Positions 23,202-35,719 of a DNA stretch of 64,000 nucleotides are shown one piece after another; positions within the stretch are counted from its first letter, which is position 1, and every line of letters begins with the position of its first letter. Source of the stretch: Trichoderma breve (lineage: Eukaryota > Ascomycota > Sordariomycetes > Hypocreales > Hypocreaceae); NCBI RefSeq assembly GCF_028502605.1, contig NC_079235.1:4030001-4094000 (forward strand), read 5' to 3'. The notes under the pieces were generated by a model that was not told the DNA's origin, searched no databases, and saw nothing but the letters and a program-made list of their open reading frames with translations. A program made the position numbers and the translations under genes.

Positions 23202-24883
23202 ATGAGAGAATTTAACAAATATCCAGGGCCTATGCAACCTCTTGGGCGGAGGTTTTCGTTGGCGTTCTGGGCAATCGCGTTCAGTAACCTGGCTGCATCA
23301 TTTGATGCCACCATGTTGTCGGTTGCGTTACCAGTAATATTTTATATCCCAGTCCAACTATATTTTCGAAAAGACACTTATAATTTCTCTAGACCATATC
23401 TTCAGAGCTCGGAGGCTCTTCTACAGAGGCCTTTTGGGCTGGAACTTCGTACCTCCTCGCATCCACAGTCTTGATGCTCATCTGGGGAACTTTAAGCGAT
23501 GCCTTTGGCCGACGAATGATCATTCTTGCAGCTCTCCTAGTGTTTGCTCTTGGCACCATCCTATGTGGCGTTGCACATTCTTGGACGATGATGCTAGCCG
23601 GACGTACTGTACAAGGCATTGGCGGAGGAGGCATCGTCTCACTCACAACGATGCTCGTCACGGACATGGCGCCTCTACGAGAACGTGCACGCCTATATGC
23701 TCTTATCGCCTGCATTTGGACTGTTGGGACTGCGACAGGGCCAATCATTGGTGGCGGCCTGTCTAAGGCGAACACGTGGAGATGGATTTTCTGGATTAAC
23801 CTCCCCATTATCACCATCAGCTTCATCGGCATTGCCTTCTTCTTACGGCTCTCACAGAAACACCGAAGTCTGTCAGAAAAGCTGCGTCTATTTGACTATC
23901 CTGGCTCGCTGCTATTCATTGCCTCAACGACTACTTTCCTGATACCAGTCACTTGGGGGGGCACCCAGTATTCTTGGTCAGGTTGGCAAACCCTTGTCCC
24001 TTTGATCCTCGGCGTTCTAGGCATTGTCCTATTCGCCATATATGAATTCAGTATTACTTCATCCAAGCTACCGCAAGCTCGTCTCATTCCCTCATCCATC
24101 TTTGCCAATAGATCCGCATGTATCGGCTACGTATCGAGTACTGTGCATGGTATGATTGTATACAGTTTACTATACTACATGGCCGAGTACTTCCAAACCG
24201 TCAAGATGTACAGCCCCGTCATTGCTGGAGTCGCAAGCCTTCCTCAAAGTTTGACAGCTGCTCCATGTGCGGTTGTTGTCGGTATCATAGTCGCCGGGAC
24301 TGGGAAGTACAGGTGGGCATTGTGGGCTGGTTGGTCCCTCGTTTGCTTGGGATGTGGCCTCCTTGTTCTCTTGGACACACACACAGCGGTTGCAGAATGG
24401 ATATTCCTAGGAGCAGTTTCTGGGCTGGGTCTTGGTCTCTTATTTCCCTCCATTAATCTCTCCATTCAGGCCTCTGTGTCTCAGCAGGAGGCTGGGATTG
24501 CCGCAACATTGGTCATTTTCTTTCGTTCGCTGGGTCAGGCACTGGGTGTTGCCATCGGTGGTACTATATTCGACAACCGACTTCGAGCTAACCTCAAGAA
24601 CAGCGTCGAAAACGCACCATCAAGCATTATGGAATTGATGGAGAGGCTGCATCAGCTGCCGCCAGATGATCCAACATCTTTGCAGATTCGAAACGCGTTG
24701 TCAAGGTCATTTCACGTAATCTGGATTGTCATGTGCGCCTTTGCAGGGCTAAGCCTCTTCTTGAGTATCTTAATGAAGGAGTATGATATGAACCAAGAGC
24801 ATCAATCAGATCAGGTATTTTTGCTCAAAGACATGGGTGGTCCAAGCCCAGAAACGACCGCAGGACAATCGAGTCGTGTGTGA
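23202..24883 (+). CDS. MFS drug/metabolite exporter, DHA2-type (14 TMS)
   Basis: Proton-coupled efflux carrier of the major facilitator superfamily. Exons are 23202-23333 and 23393-24883 (59-bp intron), giving 540 residues. The splice join yields LSVALPTISSELGGSSTEAFWAG with the family's usual layout. Motif A-like GTLSDAFGRR, motif B-like LAGRTVQGIGGGG, a loop TDMAPLRERARLYAL and motif C-like GTATGPIIGGG place it among DHA2 (14-spanner) drug and toxin exporters, common in fungal secondary-metabolite loci and as stand-alone multidrug pumps. About 14 hydrophobic segments are visible, and the C-terminus is short and polar. It converges on the DUF829 gene with only 263 bp between stop codons. The substrate cannot be told from sequence. 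Confidence 0.9.
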
Positions 24884-25146
24884 AGGGTCTCCCCAAGTTC
24901 TATATTCAACACTCCTAGCCTTAGCTCGTAGCATTGAACGTTCTGATTTCCTCCTGTATATAGAATAAATAAATACGATATACATTGTTGAAGCTCCATA
25001 GTAGCAATTACTTACCCGGTGCCGTACTCAGGAAGTAGCGCGCAACGACGTGGGTTGATATCAATCGGTAGTCAAACATCAGAGATCAATATGATGAGTC
25101 CAGGTGGAAACAATCTCGTAATATCATCGATGAGCTCCTTTATCAC

Positions 25147-26022
25147 TCAAAGCTTGGGCGCCGGAGATTTCCAAGCTTCTGAGCCATCCCAATAGGAGGC
25201 AATCGTCTTCCAGTACTCATTACTATGATCCCGCACCAAAGCACAATGCGGACTCCCATCAAACGCAACTCCTTCGGCCTGAAAGCCTTGCTGCACCCTC
25301 GCATCCTCAATATGAGCTTCTACATCTTCCCATCTCACTACCTGATCTGCCTTCGAATACAGGTAAAGTCTTCTTGCCGTTCCCAGTACAGCTGGGTCGT
25401 TTAAATGAGCCCTCAAATGCTTCACTGATCTCATTAGACCCGCGTTTTGAAGACCAGTGATTATCGCTATAGTTGGATACAACAAAGTTTGGCCCACGAT
25501 GCGAGCGGGAAAGGCATTCGGCAGAGAATAAGCTGCGGCCTTGTACGCATTCTCAAATGAAGCGTCTCCCGGACAACAGTCCAAGACGAATAGTCTCACA
25601 TGTTTGGAAAGATCTATATCGCTGCGCTGGTTGTGTAAGCTGAGAGCCATCTGTATCGTACTGTTGCATCCACCATGCGAGAAGATGTGCCATAGAATCG
25701 AAGGCCGTTCTGTCTCTGCCTCAACATACTGTATCACGATATTTCGAGCCGGGGCAAGTCGAGCATGCAATACACTAAATGGAAGAGCAGCCATCTCAAG
25801 GAACCGGGCAGTGATGAGCAAGATTGATGAGCCGGGATATAAAGACGAGTATCCATCGAGGTATTTCTTGATGCGATTCGGCGTTGCACCACCCAGCCAG
25901 GTGCATAGAATAATGAGCCGCGGACAATTTTTGACACTTATTACAGGATCTGAGTGCCGAGATATGTAGTAAATGTCTTGTCCTATTGCCTCAAGAGGCC
26001 AGAAGATTGTCGAGGAAGACAT
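25147..26022 (-). CDS. DUF829 (PaxU/TMEM53-like) alpha/beta-hydrolase-fold protein
   Basis: An intronless gene of 291 residues. The pattern ILCTWLGGATPNRIKKYLDGY at the N-terminus and HIFSHGGCNS near residue 113 match the DUF829 family, which includes PaxU of the paxilline indole-diterpene cluster and animal TMEM53. A likely catalytic triad is visible: Ser115 in FSHGG, Asp226 in SKADQVV and His259 in GSPHCAL. The reaction is unknown for the family as a whole; a hydrolase or esterase is inferred. There is no signal peptide. It lies tail-to-tail with the MFS exporter in a gene-poor block, which suggests a metabolite-related locus, but no synthase, P450 or prenyltransferase lies within the window near it. 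Confidence 0.82.
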   Translation of the reverse strand: MSSSTIFWPLEAIGQDIYYISRHSDPVISVKNCPRLIILCTWLGGATPNRIKKYLDGYSSLYPGSSILLITARFLEMAALPFSVLHARLAPARNIVIQYVEAETERPSILWHIFSHGGCNSTIQMALSLHNQRSDIDLSKHVRLFVLDCCPGDASFENAYKAAAYSLPNAFPARIVGQTLLYPTIAIITGLQNAGLMRSVKHLRAHLNDPAVLGTARRLYLYSKADQVVRWEDVEAHIEDARVQQGFQAEGVAFDGSPHCALVRDHSNEYWKTIASYWDGSEAWKSPAPKL

Positions 26023-29000
26023 TTGAAAAGCAAGCGCTTATGAGGTGTAAGATGTCACAGGCTCGATATGCTTCATTCCAACAGTTAAACACGGCAGAAG
26101 AGTTAAAATAGCCTCTAAAACAGTGATTTAAAAGGTAGTTAGCTGTTGGGAGATTGTGCTGGGACACGCGCATCCTTCAACATTTTGTTGGGTCTAGTCT
26201 TGGACTGTTAGAGAGACTCCACCTTCACAAATGCAGCATACCTACACACATGTACTCACCTCTTATTATAATTCTTGAGAGGATATTCTAAACATTGTGT
26301 ATTGACTCTCTCTCAAGTGACTTATAATTGCTTGGTTATAATATCCAGGTGTCGATAATAGCATTAGGTCCAGTTTACATGAGCCCATGCTTGGCATTGC
26401 CCTTTCCTCCAAGTATGCGACATGGTAATCTAGTCAACACAATGGAGATATGTTAAACAAGAAATATTGCCATCATATGCGATAGTATATGTGGCAACTC
26501 TTGATTATTGTGCAGAGCTTGCTCAGGTGAAATGTGCGCATATCTTAACAAAGGGGGTTCTTGAATCGTCTCTCAGATCGCATTCAGCACTCATGCGAGC
26601 GATACCCGACGTGCGCCAGGGAGCTAACTTTTGCCACTGCTATTTTTTACAACCGGATAATGATCGATGGACGTTATTTTAAGCCTAAGACACGGCCCCA
26701 TTCTACATGCTTGGCGTATCCTCCTAACGATGGGGACTTGATCAGTTCTCAACATTCTGGGTCTTTGGAGTTCACAGGGTACAACACTGTTAGATTCATC
26801 GATAATCTTTCACTCCAAGTAGATCCATGAGCCCGGATTCTTTTCCGGTCTTTAAATGAAAGCGTAACCACTCTTGTCACACAAAATTTTGGACGTGTGA
26901 CATTGTGAGATTGATTTCCCGATTTTCCTGCAGTTAATAAAGAACAAAAAGAAGGAAGGAAAGGTTCGTCTTGCGAATCACTCATCATAGTAACGCAAAA
27001 TCTGGCTCTGAAAAGCATCAGTCTCTTTGATGAGAATTTCTTCAACGGCAGCTGGCATTCTGCAAATACGGTTCAGCTGAAATGAGACCAGATCTGCCAT
27101 CGAGTGGAGATGGAGACTATTCAAGGATGTGAGCCTGCAAGGGGGGCAGATGCATTGCTAGGCCCCGGCAATTGGTCAAAGTGGCTCCCTCGATTCCTTC
27201 GAAAGGCTGGGCGCCAATAAAGACGTGGAAATAGAATCATCACATCTGGGCACCGACGTGGCTGCTGTAGTGCCACTGGTCGAGTGTTTGTCTTCGGGGG
27301 TAACCATTATGCTCTGTCTCTTAGTGCTGCTGAGGCCGTCTCATGGGGTGTGCTGAAAGAATACAGGCTCCGCTACCGTGATGGAGAATGGGCGTCAAAT
27401 GCGGCGATATCTTTGTACTACCCACCTCGATCCTCCTGGAGCTCGAATCATTCATTCAGCGGTGAGTGTTCTGCTCAATAGATGATTATGGTGGTGAGTC
27501 GGCATCCCTAGAGTCTTGCTTCTATTCAAACTTGAACTACAAGGGTTACCGTTATGCTGTATTAAAAATCATGTAAAACAGGCAGCCTCGGTCATTCGGT
27601 TCGCGAAAGACAAAGATGGCAACCAAATTTTACGATGCTCAATCGTCGTCATGGGTCGGCATATGCACGGCGTGGCTACTTTGGTTAGGCCGATTTGCGT
27701 TTCCCATGGCAGTTTCGCATCCTGCTGACAATGGAGGATCGTCTTGGACGAAAGCAGCTTCCACCAGCTCGGATATGCAGAGACAAGGGTCCATGTTCTC
27801 CAAATTTACGAGTGCCTGTAAAAGTAAAGAAAACGGTGCGCAATGCAGTATCAATGCAATCGTAGTCCCTTTCCCGAGGTGGCAGCTGGGGGCAAGAAAC
27901 CCACCAAACCGTGCAGACACACAGCCAGCCAGCCACTCGGGTCTTTCGCCGTGTGGCCGCACAAGTTCCCTCTCTGTCACCGTCGCTGTCGCTGTCGCTT
28001 GACGAAGCATCGGGCATTGCTGCCTTACTTTGACAGGAGGTTCAAGCATGCAGAGTGTGATAGAGGCGCGCTGTCCAGAACCTCTCTATTCATGCACCCG
28101 GCGTTGGGTGAGTTGTCAGCCCCGTCACCACTAAGAAGGACTGAATTGACGCCGAGATTGCGGTTGCCGCCCGCAGACCAGCCGGTGAGTCCGAATGTGA
28201 GACACTAATAGCCCTTGTAGAAGTACCTAGTGGTGGTGTGTGAAGCTGTTGTCGAATAGGAGAGAACTGGTGGCTCAATAATGTAGGTGCTCGCACCGCA
28301 GAAAAAGCATCTCAGCCGGCAGCAGCTCTCGCTGGTAGCACTCACATCTTTGGACATGTATGATTAAACCAGGGGGGTCTGTTTTCGCTCGTTAATTGAC
28401 AACGATAGCAGCATTACGGTTCTCAATGCACCGGTAGTACTCGTATACGCCAGAAATTGGTCTCAGGAGACTGGGTAGTCTACTGGGCTACCTCTGCTTT
28501 GCCTCTGCTTGGTGGTGTTGGCAGATGGATCCATGGGCGCCCCCTCTCACCCCACATGGCCATAATTTGCGGGAATGGGGAGCAAAACAATCAGCATCGT
28601 CTGCTAGACCGTTAGACGTGGCTCACAGTGAAAGGCTCAGAAGCAGACTGATAAGTGGTGCGCCGAGACGGACTCACCATAGCCCAAGCCTTGTCCCTTC
28701 ACGTGGCATCAATACATTGACTTGGGTGCTTTTCCCTTACTGAATGGGGATGTAGACATCATCTTACTTGTGCACCTACCGCTCTGACGCCGCCTATCAG
28801 GCACGGCCTGAGAGGCCTTGCATATGCAGGCAAGCCGACAAAAGTATGGAGCAGAGATCTTGATGTCACATCCGACACGTTTGGGCGGCTCCGAGTGGAT
28901 GGGCCACCTCTGGCTATACTGTCTTGGTCTGTAACAGGACTCCGTATTTATGCCGACGAAGCGCAAGCTGTCAGCTGTTGCAGTTCTGGCTGTGAGGATG

Positions 29001-30909
29001 ATGGACAGGACCATGGCGAGAGGGTTTCGGGCCGTAACGGTGGCTGCACGTCATTGCTTTGTGACCGTCATTACACGTCTTTTGACGGACGCCTTTCCCT
29101 TCATCGATCGCATCATATCAGTGCCATGTCTCCAGGACCACCTCGTCTCGCCGCCAACTGCTTAAAAGGACGGTTTCGTTCACCTGGACAGGGGTGTCCT
29201 TGGTCCTTGTTATAGCCTTGGAGCTCCTCACAGACCGCCCGGTGGTCTCATGGACCATTGATGTGCTAAGGCCAGTCTAACCTGAGCTAGAGGAGTAGGC
29301 TTTTTGTGATAGCGGCCGCAACGGTTTAGAGTTTCGAGGTCTGTTCACGATGGCACACGGCTGTCAGTTGTGCTTTTCCTTTGCTGGAATTGTCTTAGCA
29401 AAGTGATGGTGGTTGCTTGAATGTCGAAGAAGCAGATGCTGTAAAGACTAGTACCATGGCAGCTTGATGCCTGAGGATCTATATTGTAGTACAGGCAGTC
29501 CAGTACAGGTACAAGAGTCGATGGCCTCAAGGTTATCTGCACGTGTCCAAGCCAGGCACTCGATGCATTTCGTAATGACAGGGATTGGGGGAAAAAAGCT
29601 CCAGCCTAATGTCAACCTAACTTGAATGACAAAGCGGCAACAAACTCAATGGCAATAAGCATCATGCAACAATGCAACACTCGTACTCTTGACTCAGTGG
29701 TTCACAAATAGAAACATCAAATTTGATGTCCACTTAATGTTGCATCAACTAAACAAGGAAGCCTCCACTGTACGACGGCACCTACAAAGAAAACCCCGAG
29801 CACCTTGGTAGGCAGGTAGGCACCCTGGTGGACAGGTCAGGTACGACACGGTACCTGTAAACACATGTAAACACACCAGGCGAAGCGTGCATATCAGGAG
29901 CAAGGCCCAAGTACATGTACCCCATGCCGGGTGCATTAGATGGCGACAGGGGTGCGAGGCCATTGCGTCGTACTGCCCGAGCTCAAAGAGCTTCATCAGG
30001 TACAGGTACAAGAGAACAAAGCACAGGCAGCCCCGAGCTTCAAGCAGAGCTGCAGCTTCATTCATTTCTCCGCGCCAGATCCGGATGCCGGTGCGGTGGA
30101 CAGGGGCAGAAACGAAAGGGAAAAGGAAAATGGAAGCCTGGAAAATAAACAAAGCTCACCTCACCAAACTACAGCAAACGACAAAGAACAGAGGCTGGAT
30201 GTCGTCCATGTTCAGCCGTCAGGGCTGCGTTCAAAGAGGCAGGTCAAGCTATAAGAATCAGCTTCTGGCTGGGTCCATTCGTCTTTACCTGCCCGACATC
30301 TCCATCGTTGTTTTCGCATTCGATCCCATTGCTTTTCCGGCATCGCCTCCTGCATCATCAATTGCTTCAGCAAGCTCGCCTGACAGATTCCTGCCTCAGC
30401 TCCATCCTCGTTTCAGCTCGAACTAAAGCAACGCGCTTTCTGCCATTGTTGAGCCTCGTTTCTGCTTCCATTTCTTCTTCATCTTCTCGGTCCTTGCCTC
30501 GATCTCGCCGGTTGCACCTTGCAACGGCATACGCGCCATACACCATCACGTCCGCCGCTGCATCTCCTCGTTCAGGTCAAAATCCCAGCTCTTGTATTCC
30601 GGCACTTACTTCGCCTCATACTACACGCGCACGCTACTGCAGGTAGCCCTTCTGGCCGAATCTTTGCTGTCAGCCAAGCTTTGCTTCACTCCCTTTCCAG
30701 CCAAATCCAGCTTTTCCGTCTTGTCACGGCTGTTTCAACAGCATCTGGAAGACACAGGATCCCTGTCTTTCTTACGCCTGTTTATCCCAAACTCGGCCCT
30801 CCAATCTCGACTCTGGCCCTGATCTACGTCCCACCCACGATCTACATCTCCGACAGCGCTAGGCCGTTTCCATCTGTCAAGGGTTCCAGCATCTAGCTCT
30901 TGGCCCAAG
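26023..30909. other. 4.9-kb stretch without a supported gene
   Basis: Frames of 60-180 codons occur on both strands, but none shows a known motif, and several overlap one another head-on, which argues against coding. The left part (26,050-27,050) is AT-rich like the block before the MFS gene. The part from about 29,790 to 30,020 is dense in GTACCTG/GGTAGG-type words. The last ~600 bp before 30,910 are pyrimidine-rich and are probably the promoter and leader of the ABC transporter. Confidence 0.5.
29856..29873 (+). promoter_or_regulatory. Pair of forkhead-like GTAAACA sites
   Basis: TGTAAACA occurs at 29,856-29,863 and again at 29,866-29,873, so the two sites are exactly 10 bp apart on the same face of the helix. 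GTAAACA matches the general forkhead-factor core RYMAAYA. They lie about 1.05 kb before the ABC transporter start. Function is inferred. Confidence 0.35.
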
Positions 30910-33900
30910 ATGGCTGTTGTTGCTGGTGAGGGCGCAGTCCTAGTAGCTCTCAAGTACTTGTATCCGGCTGTTGTCTTTCTCTACTACTTGGCCTCGTCTG
31001 TCTTGGCCTCTTGCACTCTGCAGGCTCTTAAGAAGACTCAGGATGCGCAGCCGGAGCGTCCTAGTCGACGGGCCGTCATCTATATACTTGGATTCTTCCT
31101 TTCGACGTACGGGGCCCAGCTCATCACACTCGGCACGCAGTCAGTAATCCAAAGGTCTGCCCCCCTTGAACACCAGGTCATCAACTACTTGTCGTGCATT
31201 CTCGTCTTCGGTATTCTGTGCATCCAACTCATCGAGTCAGACACAGTTATATGGTTTCCATTCCGTGGGTCATGGTTTATCGCGCTGCTCTTTGAGCTTG
31301 CCATCGCAATCTTGACAGCTGTCAATTCAAGACAAGCTAACCTCAACTCCTTTGATATACTCCATATAACCTTCTTCTGCTTGAGGCTTGCTTCACTCGT
31401 CATTCTAGTGGCTTGGACTTGCTTTGCTTTATGGACCAACTCCCACCCTTCTCTGTTCGACGAGGAAACACAGCCACTTCTGCAACCTAATGGTGAACAA
31501 CCTGATGCTCAGGCAGCTACTGGAGAGCATGCCAATAGCTCCAGTTATGGGTCGACAACGCAAAGCGACGCTGAGGAGACCGTCTGGGAAAGAAGAGAGA
31601 GAGAAGGTAGAGCCGAATTGGAGAAGAGACTTCAGAAAGACGGGAACTGGGTTGAATACGCCAAAGGCTTCAAGGTATGTAATCCTCTCTAAATCTTTGA
31701 CACCCCAGACATGCAGCCGCTACGTCTTTGTTCATACGAGATTGACCCTACAATCTAAATTACTCATCACGAGACTCCTCCCCTGAGCGCTCGAGACCAT
31801 TGAATAATTCTAATTCAGCTTCAGCTGACATGATTCCCTGCTTTAGATTTTATTCCCGTATGTTTGGCCTGTGGGAAACCGCCATCTACAGCTACGAGCA
31901 GCGGCCGTTGTGCTCTGCATGTTGGCTTCGAACGCGCTCAATGTGCTTATTCCCCGACAGACGGGCATAATCATGGACACCCTTAATGGGAAGCCCGGTA
32001 ATCCATGGACAGCCGTCATCAATCTTGCACTTCTACGACTGCTGGCTTCAGGTTCTGGTGTCGAGCTTATCCGCCAGTGGTTGTGGCTACCTGTCAAACA
32101 CTTCTCACGGGAGAGCTTGTCCCGAGCCTCTTTTTCTCATGTGATGAAGCTGTCTGCTGATTTCCACGACTCCAAAAACTCATCAGATATGATGGTGGCT
32201 ATGCAGGGCGGATACTCTATCACAAACGCAGTTGAAAGTCTTTTGTTTCAAACCGTCCCAATGTTGATCGACATGTGCATCGCCATCGCCTACCTCTCCG
32301 TCAAATTTGGCCCATACGAAGGCTTGATAACTGTGGCTACCGGGATCGTCTTTATAACTCTTGCGGCCCGCCTCGTGGCTGATACCAAAAGTAGCACTCG
32401 CAATCGCCAAAAGGCTCTCATCAAAGAGCATAGCATTCGTTACGGCGGGTTGAGTTCGTGGCAGACCGTCAACATGTTTAACCAGGTCGGTTACGAGGAC
32501 AACAGGCATGCTAATGCAGTAACGGCTCGATGGCTTTCTGAGACACAATGGCAAATTGCATGGCTCTTGTCCACTTCGTTGCAGACCATCATTCTCACTG
32601 TCGGCCTCATGGCAAGTGCATTCCTCGCTGTCTTTCGCATTCGCAGTGGGCAAGCATCACCGGGCCAGTTTGCAATGCTTCTCATGTATTGGACTCAGCT
32701 CACTGCACCACTGCAATTTTTCGCCTCTCTTAGTAAGAACATGAGCGATGACTTCATCAGCGCGGAACGCCTCCTGGCTCTTATGAAGGTCAAGCCTTCG
32801 GTTGCGAACAAACAGGGTGCACGGCCTCTCAAGTTTAAACGAGGAGATGTTAACTTGGATCAAGTTTGCTTCAGTTACGATAAGCGAAAGAGTATCCTCA
32901 ACAGCATCAGTCTAGACGTTCCGGCAGGAACGACAGTGGCCTTTGTGGGCTCAACTGGAGCAGGTAAATCGACGCTGCTCAGACTCCTCCAGAGGGACTA
33001 CGATGTCACCTCGGGCAGCATCCAGATCGACGGTCAAGATATTCGCGATGTTGATAGCTCCAGGTAAGTCTTTGATTCAAAGGTATTGGTTGTGGTGCTC
33101 CTGCAACAGCGCTGACTCGTTTTCTCTAGCCTACGTGATCGCATTGGCTACGTTCCCCAAAGTGCACTCGTTTTTAATGACACCATCATGAACAACGTAC
33201 GATATAGCAGAATCACCGCAACGGACGAGGAGGTGTTTGAAGCATGCAGAGCCGCTTGTATTCATGATAAGATCTTGGGTTTTCCGGATGGTACGTAAAA
33301 CGACGATGAGTCTCGCCGCGGTACCATGTGTTTGCTAACCTTGTGCGTGACTAGGCTACGAAACGGAGGTTGGCGAACATGGAGTGTAAGTTTGCTGTTA
33401 TTGTATCCCCTATTAGACTTTGGAGCTAACGATGGCAGCAAACTTTCCGGTGGAGAGCTTCAACGTCTAGCAATTGCCAGGGCGCTTCTGAAGGACCCTA
33501 AGATTGTTCTTTTGGACGAGGCTACAGCCGCTGTTGATAATGCTACTGAAAGAGATATTCAGAAATCATTAAGGGTCCTCTGCAAAGGACGCACAACATT
33601 CGTCGTGGCGTAGGTTTCCTCTTATTCCCCCCAAGTCTATAATGGTTACTAACCAATCATATCGTGCTCAGTCATCGACTCTCTACCATCAAAGGAGCGG
33701 GCATCATTGCTGTTGTGGAACACGGTCAGATCATCGAGACAGGTACTCATGATGAGCTGATTGCCTTGGGTGGTCGATACTTTGAACTGGCGAAAGACGA
33801 CACATTCCGGGAAACGGAGGACAGCGATGACCAGGCCAAAATGCTTGACGACGCAAATACTCTTGCCAACGATTCTTGCTCCGAGAGAACCACCACTGAG

Positions 33901-35128
33901 ACGTGCAAGACACACGACGAAAACGACCAGGCCAAAGTACCGCCAGAAAGCGATGGCAAATCAGCAACAGGCAAGAGGTGTCAGAAGGAGGTAGATTCTG
34001 ACATAAATTCGAGTGCTGCAGAGAATACTGACGGATCCTGTTAGGGGTCCCGATTGAATCCTGTGGCCCCTGAATTTACACCTCGGTCAATGGCGGCAAC
34101 AGCGGCGAATTCTGGACCCAAGACGGCATCTGGAGGTAAGCCAACTACATCTTCAGCCATTGGCAACACAGGGACATGGGCAGTCACCGGCCACCCTAGC
34201 AAACTTCGATGGTCCGATGAAGTGTCCATTATGGACGACCGCGGGACGAGCAGTACGCCCAAGAGCGTCTCTACTGAGTCAAGCCGCCGCCTCAGGGCGA
34301 AAGATAGTTCTGAGAGCAGTTTCACCGCATCAGAGCTCCGCGCGTCGGAAGTTATGCCCGCAGCGATTGGTATCCAAAATCCAGGCATCACACCACTCCC
34401 AATGGGCGGAAAAGCCAAAACGAATACCATCGAGGCTTCCGGACGAGCTGCGCTGCCCTCACTGGCACGAAGCTCCCCCGAGTCCATCGCAGAGACAACG
34501 GTTGTCCCTTCTGATATTGGCAATGTGGTTTTCATGCGACCGCGCTACTCCCGTCGCATCCAGTCAAAGAGCGAGCCTGTTCACAAGTCTCCAAAGTCGG
34601 AATCCGGTAAATGCAACGAGCCGCCTGCAAAATCAACCGACGCCGATACCGTATGTGTATCATAAATACTCGAGGGTTAAGCATATGCGTGACTAACTCA
34701 TCGGATAGGAGCAACGTCGTGTGACTGCTCAAACGGTTCAAACGGCTCAAAGCAACAGTCCAGCGCCTTCCATGATTCCTAAGCCTGGCAACAGAGGCTC
34801 GCCCACTGTGAGACAGCTTCCGATTCCTCCACGGCACTCGAGTGACGGGAAATGCGGCACATATCCAACTCCAGCGCCCAGAGACAACTCCGGGCGAGCA
34901 TCAGAAGGAATTCTCTCCGCTACAAAAGATAAAGAAACGGCAAGTGTTGCAGCAACCAGCACTGCCAAAAACGAAAACCACCCGCTGCCAAAGACGGGAG
35001 AAAATCAGTCAATTATGACAACCTCCAGCCGAGGCGGTCGAACCATCCGACGCCCACGAGCCGGATCTCTTCGCGGACGCCGAGGCCGCCTTTTTCGAGG
35101 CCCCGTGGCACCTGGGAGCCAAGAATAG
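30910..35128 (+). CDS. HMT1-type vacuolar ABC transporter (half-transporter with TMD0), long C-terminal tail
   Basis: A B-subfamily ABC transporter related to S. pombe Hmt1, which moves thiol-peptides or metal complexes into the vacuole. Exons: 30910-31674, 31847-33063, 33130-33290, 33355-33385, 33439-33609, 33672-33990, 34045-34650 and 34709-35128, giving 1229 residues. The first exon encodes an N-terminal five-helix TMD0, typical of HMT1 proteins. The six-helix core follows (about 265-560), then the nucleotide-binding domain: Walker [10 protein letters not shown] (about 623-631), Q-loop YVPQSA, signature LSGGE (about 727-731), Walker B KIVLLDE (about 746-752) and H-loop HRLST (about 783). 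The last ~325 residues are Ser/Pro-rich and end in an Arg-rich [18 protein letters not shown] segment. The intron 33991-34044 is in frame and contains a TAG; if retained, the protein stops after 905 residues. The metal substrate is inferred from family. Confidence 0.88.
33991..34044 (+). other. In-frame 54-bp intron with an in-frame stop (isoform switch candidate)
   Basis: The donor is weak (GAG then GTAGAT), the branch point CTGAC is good, and the acceptor is TTAG. The length is a multiple of three. Splicing joins ...CQKE to GSRLNPV... and opens the downstream tail. Retention reads through codons ending DGSC and then the TAG at 34,042-34,044. The downstream exons have their own well-formed intron (34,651-34,708, GTATGT donor and GACTAAC branch point), which supports that the tail is genuinely expressed. 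Confidence 0.6.
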
Positions 35129-35719
35129 AATACGGGGGATGAAATCAAAGACAAAAAAAATTGCCTTGAGTTGACGAGGTGTTTTCCGACGCAATATTTT
35201 GGTTTGTATAGATATAATCATATGAATACTTGTTTAGCATACCTAGACAAGTTTTTACGACGTACATGTGTTGTGGGGAGGTCCTGTACGAATAGGATGA
35301 AACAGGGGGGAGACTCAGTGAAGCCTGATACTTGGAGACAAAAGTTATGAGAGAGGAAGCGTCAAGGAGACGCCAGAATACCACTGCAGCTTCATACATG
35401 TATATACTAGCGGTTGACTCAAGGGGCACCTTGTTTTGGTGCAGGTATAGATAGAAACAGTGCGAGCATAATTATAACGGAAATCGAGTGCTTCGTTTAC
35501 AGCTCTCTCTATTTACAATCATTAACCACGCTTTGGTCATTTGCGCCTGTTACTCAGTCATATCTAAAATGAAGACGTAGGCCCCATTCTCTCTGTTTTT
35601 TTCTCTTCTTCTTCTTTTGAAAGCCCATAACCGTGATACCACATTGCCACACCTCTTTGCAACTGCTGTTCCGTCTCTTGGGATATTTCGTGCTCCTCCA
35701 TACAAAGTCAAGAGTCGAT
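35129..35719. other. Convergent spacer between ABC transporter and SGT2
   Basis: Shared 3' flank, AT-rich. Only short unsupported frames are present. Confidence 0.6.

Noticed and set aside
20020..30909. A full secondary-metabolite cluster
   Set aside because: Only an exporter and a DUF829 protein are present; no polyketide, peptide or terpene synthase, P450 or prenyltransferase could be seen on either strand.
34054..35128. A separate gene downstream of the ABC transporter
   Set aside because: The frame is the same as the transporter, only 9 bases after its stop, with no good start codon or promoter, and an in-frame intron explains the stop. Kept as a tail of the transporter, with the two-gene alternative noted.
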